Below, in pieces: positions 23,353 to 31,438 of a stretch of 61,689 bases of DNA (the stretch's first letter is position 1; each line of letters begins with the position of its first letter). The notes below the pieces were generated by a model that saw only the letters and a program-made list of their open reading frames with translations, had not been told where the DNA came from and searched no databases. A program made the translations under genes and the position numbers. Source of the stretch: an uncultured Eisenbergiella sp. (GTDB taxonomy: Bacteria > Bacillota > Clostridia > Lachnospirales > Lachnospiraceae); assembly GCA_947598825.1 (NCBI GenBank), contig CANQFM010000014.1, forward strand, positions 1-61,689, given 5' to 3'.

Positions 23353-24603
23353 TTACTCCTGAGGTTCTGTTGCCGGATCAGACGCATCGGCCTCATAGTC
23401 GTCGCCATAGCTATCCTCTTCATAGTCCTCATCGGCGTACTCTCCGTCCTCATAGCCGTCCTCATCGGCGTATTCCCCGTCCTCTTCGTAGCCTTCCTCA
23501 TAATCCTCGTCATCGTATTCTTCATCGTCGATATAATCTTCATAGCGGAATCCCGGCGCATCCTTCGCCTGGGTCTCGCTCTTGATATCGATCTTGTAAC
23601 CGGTCAAACGGGCCGCCAGCCTGGCGTTCTGCCCTTCCTTGCCGATGGCCAGGGACAGTTGGTAATCCGGCACCACGACCTTTGCGGTCCGCTCCTCCGG
23701 ATCCGCGAATACCGCCACGATCTTGGCCGGGGACAGCGCGTTCTGGATCAGGTTGCCAGGATTTTCATCCCAACTGATGATATCGATCTTTTCACCCCGC
23801 AGCTCATCTACGATGGCGTTCACGCGGGATCCGTTCACGCCGACGCAGGCGCCTACCGCATCCACATTGGGATTGTTGGACCATACGGCGATCTTCGTCC
23901 TGCTGCCGGCCTCCCGGGCAATGCTCTTGATCTCCACCGTGCCGTCCCTGATCTCCGTCACTTCGGCCTCAAACAGTCTCTTGACCAGTTCCGGATGGGT
24001 CCGGCTCACCAGAATACGGGGGCCCTTGGGCGTTTTCTTCACTTCCAGGATATACACCTTGATGCGCTCCGTCGGGCTGAAATTCTCGCCTTTCACCTGC
24101 TCACTCTCATTTAAGATCGCATCGGCCTTGCCCAGATTGATGCTGATATTGCGGCCCAGATACCGCTGCACCACGCCGGTCATGATATCTTTCTCTTTCT
24201 CAAAATACTGATTGTAGACGACGCTTCTCTCTTCCTCGCGGATCTTCTGCAAAATGACGTTCTTGGCATTCTGCGTGGCGATGCGGCCGAACTCCTTGGA
24301 TTTGATCTCCACATGGATAGTCTGGCCCACCTGGGCGTCCTTGCAGATCTCCTGCGCCTTTTCCAGGGAGATTTGCAGCACGCTGTCCTCTACGTCGTCC
24401 TCCGTCTCCACCACTTCTTTTTCCGCATAGCACAAAAAGTCTCCGGTCTCCCGGTCGATCTCCACCTTGACATTGTCCGCTTTTCCGAAATGCTGTTTGC
24501 ACGCCGTGATCAGGGAATTCTCGATCGCCTCGAATAGTGTCTCTTTGCTGATCTCCTTCTCCTTCTCCAGAATATCCAGCGCCTCCATCAATTCCTTGTT
24601 CAT
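23353..24603 (-). CDS. nusA: Transcription termination/antitermination factor NusA
   Basis: NusA binds RNA polymerase and nascent RNA and controls pausing and termination. The 416-residue protein has the N-terminal domain (NKELMEALDILEKEKEISKE), an S1 domain (about 135-200, DIMTGVVQRYLGRNISINLG) and two KH domains (about 205-345, VGACVGVNGSRVNAIVDELRG and SLAIGKEGQNARLAARLTGYK). The last 58 residues are an extremely acidic tail rich in Glu, Asp and Tyr, coded by imperfect repeats at about 23385-23545. ATG 24603 follows GGAGG by 5 nt; upstream in-frame ATGs (24615, 24645) lack this spacing. Confidence 0.96.
   Translation of the reverse strand: MNKELMEALDILEKEKEISKETLFEAIENSLITACKQHFGKADNVKVEIDRETGDFLCYAEKEVVETEDDVEDSVLQISLEKAQEICKDAQVGQTIHVEIKSKEFGRIATQNAKNVILQKIREEERSVVYNQYFEKEKDIMTGVVQRYLGRNISINLGKADAILNESEQVKGENFSPTERIKVYILEVKKTPKGPRILVSRTHPELVKRLFEAEVTEIRDGTVEIKSIAREAGSRTKIAVWSNNPNVDAVGACVGVNGSRVNAIVDELRGEKIDIISWDENPGNLIQNALSPAKIVAVFADPEERTAKVVVPDYQLSLAIGKEGQNARLAARLTGYKIDIKSETQAKDAPGFRYEDYIDDEEYDDEDYEEGYEEDGEYADEDGYEDGEYADEDYEEDSYGDDYEADASDPATEPQE
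23385..23545 (-). repeat. Imperfect coding repeats for the acidic NusA tail
   Basis: Short units such as TCATCGGCGTA and CCGTCCTC recur several times on the plus strand, giving protein repeats of the type EDGEYADEDGYEDGEYADEDY. The tract could vary in length by slippage. Confidence 0.6.
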
Positions 24604-24667
24604 CTCATCCTCCATTCTGCCGCCTTTTGACAGCTTTTTCCGCACATGGCATTCTCTTTTCCGGTGT

Positions 24668-25132
24668 TTAAAAATCCAATGCCAGCCGGATCAGTGCGAT
24701 ATCCTTTCTGGCAAATACCGTTTCCTTTCCCGCGACTTCCGTCAGGATCTCTTCGGGCGTATAGCCTTTGAGTACGCCTGTGAACTCCTTCTGTCCGTCC
24801 CTCGGCTGATACAGGCGGATCTCCACCTCTTCGCCGATGCTTTTGTCCAAATGCTTATCCTTCTTTAACGTCCTGCCCAGCCCCGGGGAACTCACTTCCA
24901 GGATATAGGCATCTTCAATAAAATCCTCCCGGTCCAGTTCATCGGACAAAAGACGGCTCACCGCCTCGCAGTCCCCTATGTTCACGCCTTCGGGCTTGTC
25001 GATGTACGCCCTCAGATACCAGTCGCTGCCTTCCCTGACATACTCCACGTCATAGATCTCCACGCCCTGCGCCTTTGCAATAGGCGTAAGGAGCGCCTCC
25101 GTCCGACTTTCGTAGGTCTCTCTCTTCGACAT
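24668..25132 (-). CDS. rimP: Ribosome maturation factor RimP
   Basis: RimP assists 30S assembly. The 154-residue protein has the N-terminal domain (TPIAKAQGVEIYDVEYVREG and YLRAYIDKPEGVNIGDCEAVSR split around conserved positions), the hallmark EVSSPGLGRTLKKDKHL, and a C-terminal SH3-like domain. ATG 25132 follows AAGGGGAAGG; seven extra codons to 25153 are unlikely. It is the first gene of the nusA-infB operon. The promoter is at 25254-25282 and a strong hairpin lies between it and the gene. Confidence 0.95.
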   Translation of the reverse strand: MSKRETYESRTEALLTPIAKAQGVEIYDVEYVREGSDWYLRAYIDKPEGVNIGDCEAVSRLLSDELDREDFIEDAYILEVSSPGLGRTLKKDKHLDKSIGEEVEIRLYQPRDGQKEFTGVLKGYTPEEILTEVAGKETVFARKDIALIRLALDF

Positions 25133-25198
25133 TCCTTCCCCTTCCTTATACAAATTCTAAACCGATACAGATTCCAGACCGGGCGCACTGTCAACAAA

Positions 25199-25226
25199 TA
25201 AGAGTGGGCTTTGCAACCCACTCTTA
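25199..25226 (-). terminator. Hairpin (possible attenuator) in the rimP-nusA-infB leader
   Basis: TAAGAGTGGG pairs perfectly with CCCACTCTTA around 8 nt. It lies between the promoter (25254-25282) and rimP, so every transcript of the operon passes through it. The minus-strand sequence after the stem is TTTGTTGACAG, a weak U-run, suggesting a partial terminator. Confidence 0.6.
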
Positions 25227-25253
25227 CAACAGTAACACCTTATCATCGTTTTC

Positions 25254-25282
25254 ACTCTATCACACTTCTTCCAAAAATGCAA
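25254..25282 (-). promoter_or_regulatory. Promoter of the rimP-nusA-infB operon
   Basis: TTGCAT (25282-25277), 17 bp, TAGAGT (25259-25254) on the minus strand, about 120 bp before rimP. It is arranged back to back with the tRNA-Glu promoter. Confidence 0.6.
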
Positions 25283-25349
25283 GGGATTTTTTTCCATAAC
25301 CGTCGGACGGCAGCAGTCAGGCCGTTCTGCCACATTTTTTAAAAAAAGC

Positions 25350-25378
25350 TTGCATTCTTCATAAATGTGTAGTATAGT
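25350..25378 (+). promoter_or_regulatory. Promoter of tRNA-Glu
   Basis: TTGCAT (25350-25355), 17 bp, TATAGT (25373-25378), 33 bp before the mature tRNA 5' end. A TGCCGA/TCGGCA stem lies in the short precursor leader. Confidence 0.75.
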
Positions 25379-25411
25379 AAACAAGTGCCGACCGGTTCGG
25401 CATTGCCATAT

Positions 25412-25483
25412 GGCCAGTTGGTCAAGCGGTCAAGACGTCGCCCTCTCACGGCGAAAACAGGGGTTCGATTCCCCTACTGGCTG
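25412..25483 (+). tRNA. tRNA-Glu, anticodon CTC
   Basis: A 72-nt cloverleaf. The acceptor arm is GGCCAGT with ACTGGCT (first pair G-U), the D-loop carries GGTCAAGCGGT, the anticodon arm is TCGCC-CTCTCAC-GGCGA with CTC read as Glu, and the T-arm is CAGGG-GTTCGATTC-CCCTA with GTTCGATTC. The CCA end is not encoded. It is the only tRNA in the window and is transcribed alone against the surrounding minus-strand genes. The CTC isoacceptor reads GAG and would support the GC-rich codon use here. Confidence 0.97.
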
Positions 25484-25488
25484 TTGTA

Positions 25489-25525
25489 AATCCGGAAAAC
25501 CCCTGCAGGTTTTCCGGATTTTTTG
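25489..25525 (+). terminator. Terminator of tRNA-Glu
   Basis: AATCCGGAAAACC (from 25489) pairs with GGTTTTCCGGATT (to 25520) around a 5-nt loop, followed by TTTTG. It lies 6 nt after the tRNA. Confidence 0.92.
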
Positions 25526-25591
25526 TTTTGAAAATTTCAAAAAACGCGTTCGGCCCCGCAAACGGCAGTCCCAGGGGATATGCCTGTTCCC

Positions 25592-28500
25592 TCACCCCGC
25601 GATAAAATCGAACAGGCTGATCTGGTTGGACTCCGGCAGATCCCCCAGAACGCCCAGGGAATCCAGCAGATCAGTAATGGTCTTGCTGGCCTTGGAACGG
25701 TCTCTGAAATCGTCCTTGCTTAAGAAAGGGCCGTCCTTGGCCGCCTCGGCAATGGCGTCCGCCGCCTTTTCCCCGAGCCCGTCGATGCTGTTTAACGAAG
25801 GCATGAGCTTCCCGTCCATAATCTGGAAATTGCGGGGATGGGCCTTGAAGATGTCCAGCGGCAGAAATTCAAAGCCGCGGGCATACATCTCCTGCACGAT
25901 CCTCATATCCCGCAGGGCCGCCTGCTCCTTCTGGGTCAGCGAATCCGCCCGCCGTTTATAATCCGCCATGACCGTTTCCAGATGGGCCCTGCCCTGACAC
26001 ATGATCTCATAGGAAAAGGCGGAGGCCCGGATCGAGAAGAACGAGGCGTAATAGGCCAACGGATAATTCACCTTACAATAGGCGATACGCCACGCCATCA
26101 TGACATAGGCGGCGGCATGGGCCTTGGGAAACATGTATTTGATCTTCTTGCAGGACCAGATATACCAGTCCGGCACGCCTGCCTTCTTCATTGCCTCTTC
26201 CATCTCTGGCTTTAACCCCTTGCCCTTACGGACGCTCTCCATCGTGGAAAAGGAAAGGCTGGGGTCCATACCCTTGCCGATCAGATAGAGCATGATATCG
26301 TCGCGGCAGCAGATAGCCGTGGAAATGGTGGCGTCCCCGTCCTGGATCAATTTCTGGGCGTTGCCCAGCCATACGTCGGTACCATGCCCCAGCCCCGCAA
26401 TGCGGATCAGATCCGAAAAGCATTTCGGCTTGGTGTCCAGAAGCATCTGGATCACGAACTCCGTGCCAAACTCCGGGATCCCCAGAGAGCCTACCGGACA
26501 GCCGTCGATATCCTCCGGCTTAAGGCCCAGCGCCGCCGGGGACTGGAACAGGCTCATGACCTGCGGATCGTCCAGAGGTATCTTCGTCGGGTCGATCCCG
26601 GTCAGATCCTGCAGCATACGGATCATGGTTGGGTCATCGTGTCCCAGAATGTCCAGCTTCAGCAGGTTATGGTCGATGGAATGATAATCGAAATGGGTGG
26701 TAACGATGTCCGTCGTCATATCGTTGGCCGGATGCTGCGTAGGCGTAAAGGAATTGATATCCTCGCCCACAGGCAGCACCACGATGCCGCCCGGATGCTG
26801 CCCCGTGCTGCGTCGGACGCCGGTGCAGCCCTGCACGATCCGGTTAATCTCGCAGCTTCTCTTTTTCGCGCCGTGTTCCTCGAAATAGTTCTTCACATAC
26901 CCGTAAGCGGTCTTATCCGCCAGCGTGCCAATGGTGCCGGCCCGATAGGTCTGCCCTGCCCCGAAGATGACCTCCGTATATTTGTGGGCCTTGCTCTGGT
27001 ATTCGCCGGAAAAATTCAGGTCGATATCCGGCTCCTTATCCCCCTTGAACCCCAGAAACGTCTCAAAGGGAATATCGAACCCGTCCTTGATCAGAGGCTC
27101 CCCGCAGACCGGGCAGTTCTTATCCGGCATATCGCAGCCGCTGTTGCCGGCATAGGCTTTCACCTCATCGGAATCGAAATCGCAGTAATGGCACTTGGGA
27201 CAGCGATAATGGGGGCTTAGGGAATTGACCTCCGTGATCCCCGCCATGAACGCGACCAGGGAAGAGCCCACAGAGCCTCTCGACCCCACCAGATAGCCGT
27301 CCTCCACAGATTTCCACACCAGCTTCTGGGCGATGATATACATGACCGCAAACCCATTGGAAATAATGGAATGCAGTTCCTTTTCCAACCGGTCCACCAC
27401 GATCCTGGGCAGATTTTCCCCATAGAGTTCATGGGCCTTGCGATAGCAGATCTCCGTCAGCGTCCTGTCGCTGTCCGGGATGACGGGCGGGCATTTGTCC
27501 GGCCGCACCGGCGAAATGGGTTCCACCTGATCCGCAATGAGATTGGGATTGGTGATGACCACCTCTTCCGCCTTTTCGCTGCCCAGATAGGAAAACTCCT
27601 CCAGCATCTCCTCTGTCGTGCGCAGATACAGGGGTGCCTGCTCGTCCGCATCCTTAAAGCCTTTTCCGGCCATGATGATGCGGCGGTACACCTCGTCCGC
27701 CGGATCCAGAAAATGCACATCGCAGGTGGCCACTACCGGTTTGGAAAACTGTTCGCCCAGATGCACGATGCGGCGGTTTAAATTCTGGATATCCTCTTCG
27801 GACCTGACATTTTCGATCCGATCCGACGCGATCATAAAACGGTTGTTGCCCGTAGGCTGTATTTCCAGATAATCGTAGAAGTTCACGATCCTTGAGATCT
27901 CGGCATCGGATTTTTCCTCCAGCAGCGCCCGGTACAGTTCCCCCGCTTCACAGGCGCTGCCCACGATCAGCCCTTCCCTGTGGGCCAACAGAAGGCTCTT
28001 GGGCACCCGCGGTATTTTATGAAAATACGCCTGATGGGATTCGGACACCAGCGTATAGAGATTTACCCGTCCGATATCGTTTTTGGCCAGCAAAATGCAG
28101 TGATAGGACGGCAGCCTTTTGATAATGTCGGGGCTGGCCTCTCCCAGCCGGTTCACCTCTTCCAGCGTATGGCAGCCCTTTTGCTGCAAAAGGGACAGAA
28201 ACTTTATGAATATCTCCGCCGTCGCTTCGGCGTCGTCCACCGCCCTGTGATGATTTTCCAGGGAAACGCCCATGGCCTTTGCCACCGCATCCAGCGTATG
28301 CTTCGCCTGATTGGGCAAAAGGACCCTGGCGATCCCTACCGTATCCACATAGGTGGGAGAAAGCGGAATTCCCAGACGACGCGCGTTTTCCCGGATAAAA
28401 CCCATATCAAAATCCGCATTGTGGGCGACAAAAACGGCTCCGCCGGCAAAGCGCAGAAACTCCGGCAGCACCTCCTCGATGCCGGGCGCCGGCAATACCA

Positions 28501-30256
28501 TTTCATCGTTGATCCCCGTCAACTGTTCGATCCGAAAGGGGATCGGCGTCCTGGGATTGACAAAGCTGGAAAAACGGTCCGAAATGCTCCCGTTTTCCAC
28601 CTTCACAGCGCCGATCTCGATGATCTGATTCTTGACGGAAGAAAAACCGGTCGTCTCAATATCGAATACCACATAGGTATTCTCCAGGGGCTGCTGCTTT
28701 TCCCCTGTGACGATCTGCCTTAAATCGTCCACCAGATAAGCTTCACAGCCATAGATCACTTTGAAGAAATCGCCCCGGTCCGGATTCTCCTCTCCTGCTT
28801 CTTTGCGTTTCTCCTTCTCCTTTTTCCAGAGATCCTCCACCAGATGATTCGCGTCCGGGAAAGCCTGGACGACTCCGTGGTCGGTAATGGCGATAGCCGG
28901 ATGGCCCCACTGAAAAGCACGTTTTACGATATCCTTCACCTCGGATACCCCGTCCATATCGCTCATCTTCGTATGACAGTGCAGCTCCACTCTTTTGCGG
29001 GCGGCATGATCCATACGGGTGCTGGTGAAATCCGGTATTTTTTTCACACCTGCAATGGAACCGATCGTCAGTTCGCCGTCAAACTTATCCAGGACAGTGA
29101 GCCCCTTGATCTTCACAAAGGCCCCGGGCACGATCTTATCCACCACTTCCTCTAGCTGCTCTTTTAAAAGGAAGATCTTGATGGTCATGGTATCGGTAAA
29201 ATCCGTCACGTCGAAGATCAGGATCGTGCGTTCGTTCCGGATTTCTCTCCTGTCCACGTTTAAGATCCGGCCGCGGATGACCACTTCGCCCATTTCGCCG
29301 ATGATCTCCTCCATGGGGATCGCGTCGCCCTCAAAATCCCTGCCGTATAGCACGTCAGGATTGTCGCTCTTTTTTGCGCTGCGGCGAAAATCCCCCCTGG
29401 CTTCCCCTCTGCCGGGCCGCGTCTGTCCCTGGGAGGGTTTTCTCTGTTCCCGTCCCCCTGCCGTCCTTTCCGGCACGGGCCGCTCCTGGACGTCCTGTGC
29501 AAAAGGCGCCTCCTTAGCCGCGCCGATCCCTGTCAGATACGCTTCATAGCCTGCGTCCATCTCCTCCGACGTTTCCTGCCCGTCGCCGGAGGTGAGCTTT
29601 TCCGAGGAAAAACCGGCGCTCATAACCGCCGCTTCCTGATCGCTGTTCAGGCCGAAATCCGCCGCCACCGGCCTTGCCCCCGCCCGCGCCGCGATCTGCG
29701 CTACTTTCCGGGCTAGCTCCAACTGACCGTTTTCCCGGCGGCCGCCGCTTTTTTGTTCCTGAAAGGTAACTGCCACATCCATGGGGATGCCGCAGCGCTC
29801 ACAACAGATCTTCTCCAGGATGCGCGCCAGTTCCTGCGCGCGCTCCCTGTGGATGACCGAATCGGTCAGTCTAAGGCCCAGCCTTCCCTCCTGGGAAAAA
29901 TCCATCTGCGCGCTCTTGAACATACTGTATTCCACGGGGCTGGACGTCTTTAATTCCAGTAGAATGCTGTCGCGGTAGACCTCCATCAGCTTTCGCAGAT
30001 CATATTGTGCGGACAGATGGAATTTTTCCTGGATCCTGACGGTTACCGTATGTTCGGGAAAGAGCTGTTTCTGGATGGTTTCCTCCATCTCATAAATCGT
30101 TTCCTTTGCGATCAGCCTGTCGCAGTCGATATAGACGCGCACAAAATCCCGCTGGCGGCTGGCGGTGACCCGCTCCACCATCACCTTTTCAAACAGATCG
30201 CGCAGGCTGCCGTTCAACTGCAGGCTGGGAAACACATCCCCAAAACGCTTCGCCAT
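25592..30256 (-). CDS. polC: DNA polymerase III alpha subunit, PolC type
   Basis: PolC is the replicative polymerase of Firmicutes with built-in 3'-5' proofreading. The 1554-residue protein is slightly longer than B. subtilis PolC. Order: N-terminal domain (1-200), a variable Arg/Gly/Glu linker (about 225-300), OB fold (EVVIRGRILNVDRREIRNER), PHP domain (HCHTKMSDMDGVSEV), exonuclease inserted in it (YVVFDIETTGFSSVKNQIIE, ending HHRAVDDAEATAE), then the polymerase core (RGSVGSSLVAFMAGITEVN, EPDIDLNFSGEYQ, KLDILGHDDPT) and the zinc region CPKCHYCDF...CPVCGEP. It lies downstream of ispG with a 42-bp gap and GAAGGAG before the ATG. Confidence 0.98.
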   Translation of the reverse strand: MAKRFGDVFPSLQLNGSLRDLFEKVMVERVTASRQRDFVRVYIDCDRLIAKETIYEMEETIQKQLFPEHTVTVRIQEKFHLSAQYDLRKLMEVYRDSILLELKTSSPVEYSMFKSAQMDFSQEGRLGLRLTDSVIHRERAQELARILEKICCERCGIPMDVAVTFQEQKSGGRRENGQLELARKVAQIAARAGARPVAADFGLNSDQEAAVMSAGFSSEKLTSGDGQETSEEMDAGYEAYLTGIGAAKEAPFAQDVQERPVPERTAGGREQRKPSQGQTRPGRGEARGDFRRSAKKSDNPDVLYGRDFEGDAIPMEEIIGEMGEVVIRGRILNVDRREIRNERTILIFDVTDFTDTMTIKIFLLKEQLEEVVDKIVPGAFVKIKGLTVLDKFDGELTIGSIAGVKKIPDFTSTRMDHAARKRVELHCHTKMSDMDGVSEVKDIVKRAFQWGHPAIAITDHGVVQAFPDANHLVEDLWKKEKEKRKEAGEENPDRGDFFKVIYGCEAYLVDDLRQIVTGEKQQPLENTYVVFDIETTGFSSVKNQIIEIGAVKVENGSISDRFSSFVNPRTPIPFRIEQLTGINDEMVLPAPGIEEVLPEFLRFAGGAVFVAHNADFDMGFIRENARRLGIPLSPTYVDTVGIARVLLPNQAKHTLDAVAKAMGVSLENHHRAVDDAEATAEIFIKFLSLLQQKGCHTLEEVNRLGEASPDIIKRLPSYHCILLAKNDIGRVNLYTLVSESHQAYFHKIPRVPKSLLLAHREGLIVGSACEAGELYRALLEEKSDAEISRIVNFYDYLEIQPTGNNRFMIASDRIENVRSEEDIQNLNRRIVHLGEQFSKPVVATCDVHFLDPADEVYRRIIMAGKGFKDADEQAPLYLRTTEEMLEEFSYLGSEKAEEVVITNPNLIADQVEPISPVRPDKCPPVIPDSDRTLTEICYRKAHELYGENLPRIVVDRLEKELHSIISNGFAVMYIIAQKLVWKSVEDGYLVGSRGSVGSSLVAFMAGITEVNSLSPHYRCPKCHYCDFDSDEVKAYAGNSGCDMPDKNCPVCGEPLIKDGFDIPFETFLGFKGDKEPDIDLNFSGEYQSKAHKYTEVIFGAGQTYRAGTIGTLADKTAYGYVKNYFEEHGAKKRSCEINRIVQGCTGVRRSTGQHPGGIVVLPVGEDINSFTPTQHPANDMTTDIVTTHFDYHSIDHNLLKLDILGHDDPTMIRMLQDLTGIDPTKIPLDDPQVMSLFQSPAALGLKPEDIDGCPVGSLGIPEFGTEFVIQMLLDTKPKCFSDLIRIAGLGHGTDVWLGNAQKLIQDGDATISTAICCRDDIMLYLIGKGMDPSLSFSTMESVRKGKGLKPEMEEAMKKAGVPDWYIWSCKKIKYMFPKAHAAAYVMMAWRIAYCKVNYPLAYYASFFSIRASAFSYEIMCQGRAHLETVMADYKRRADSLTQKEQAALRDMRIVQEMYARGFEFLPLDIFKAHPRNFQIMDGKLMPSLNSIDGLGEKAADAIAEAAKDGPFLSKDDFRDRSKASKTITDLLDSLGVLGDLPESNQISLFDFIAG

Positions 30257-30298
30257 AATAACTCCTTCATTTTAGTCCTGACTTTTTATTTGCAGGCT

Positions 30299-31354
30299 TT
30301 ACTGCCAATGCTCCAATTCCTCCCGCAGCGCTGGAATAAATTCCGCCTCCGGAATCTTACGGATGATTTTTCCCTTTTTGATCAGCAGCCCCTCGCCTAT
30401 GCCTCCCGCAATGCCCAAATCCGCTTCTTTCGCCTCTCCCGGGCCGTTGACCGCGCAGCCCATCACCGCCACTTTGATATTCAGATGAGGAAATTCCGCA
30501 GCCAGCGTCTCCACCTGATTCGCCAGGCCGATCTGATCGATCTTCGTCCGGCCGCAGGTAGGGCAGCTCACCACTTCGATACCGCCCTTGCGCAGCCCCA
30601 GCGTGCGCAGGATGAGTTTGGCCGACTTTACCTCCTCCGTAACGTCGCCGGTAAGGGACACGCGGATCGTATCGCCGATGCCCTGATTTAAGATCAGTCC
30701 CAGGCCGATGGCGGATTTGATATTGCCGGAGATGAGGGTCCCGGCCTCCGTAATGCCCACATGCAGCGGGTAATTCGTCCTGGGAGCCAGCAGCTCGTGG
30801 GCGCGCACGCACATCATCACATCCGAGGACTTGATGCTGATCACGATATTCTGATAGCCCTGTTCCTCGATCATGCGGACCTTGTCCAACGCGCTCTCCA
30901 CAATGCCTTCTGCGGTGACGCCGCCGTATTTTTCCACCAGGCTGCGTTCCAGGGAGCCGCTGTTAACGCCGACGCGAATCGGAATGTCCCGCTCCCTGGC
31001 CGCCTTTACCACCTTTGCTACCTTGTCGGGGCCCCCGATGTTGCCGGGATTGATGCGGATCTTGTCTGCGCCGTTTTCTATGGCCGCGATCGCCATCTTA
31101 TAGTCGAAATGGATATCCGCCACCAGCGGAATGGAAATTTGTTTTTTGATCTCTCCCACAGCCCTGGCCGCTTCTATATTGGGCACCGTCACGCGCACGA
31201 TCTCGCAGCCCACCGCCTCCAGCCGGTGGATCTGTTCCACCGTCGCGGCCACATCCTCCGTAGGCGTATTCGTCATGGACTGGATCAGGATCGGATTGCC
31301 GCCGCCGATCACCCGGTTCCCGATCCGGACCGTTTTCGTATGATCCCTGTACAT
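30299..31354 (-). CDS. ispG: 4-hydroxy-3-methylbut-2-enyl diphosphate synthase (flavodoxin)
   Basis: IspG makes HMBPP from the cyclic diphosphate in the MEP isoprenoid pathway and carries a 4Fe-4S cluster. The 351-residue protein has a TIM barrel (GGGNPILIQSMTNTPTEDV, LVADIHFDYKMAI, KIRINPGNIGG) and a C-terminal reductase-like domain with cluster cysteines in VVSCPTCGRTKID and VAVMGCAVNGPGEAKEAD. ATG 31354 follows GGGAGG; 20 upstream codons in the open frame are not supported. It sits downstream of the kinase gene, with its own possible -10 (TATACT, 31406-31401), and upstream of polC. Confidence 0.97.
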   Translation of the reverse strand: MYRDHTKTVRIGNRVIGGGNPILIQSMTNTPTEDVAATVEQIHRLEAVGCEIVRVTVPNIEAARAVGEIKKQISIPLVADIHFDYKMAIAAIENGADKIRINPGNIGGPDKVAKVVKAARERDIPIRVGVNSGSLERSLVEKYGGVTAEGIVESALDKVRMIEEQGYQNIVISIKSSDVMMCVRAHELLAPRTNYPLHVGITEAGTLISGNIKSAIGLGLILNQGIGDTIRVSLTGDVTEEVKSAKLILRTLGLRKGGIEVVSCPTCGRTKIDQIGLANQVETLAAEFPHLNIKVAVMGCAVNGPGEAKEADLGIAGGIGEGLLIKKGKIIRKIPEAEFIPALREELEHWQ

Positions 31355-31400
31355 CCTCTTTTCCTCCCGTATCTGACATAAGACCGAACCGATCAGTTTC

Positions 31401-31406
31401 AGTATA
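31401..31406 (-). promoter_or_regulatory. Possible -10 element of ispG
   Basis: TATACT on the minus strand 47 bp before ispG, preceded by GTGTGC. The matching -35 (TTCTTT at 17 bp) is poor, so this promoter is uncertain; ispG may also be read from the phosphatase promoter. Confidence 0.3.
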
Positions 31407-31438
31407 GCACACAACCCTTCGGAAAAGAAGAATGAAAT

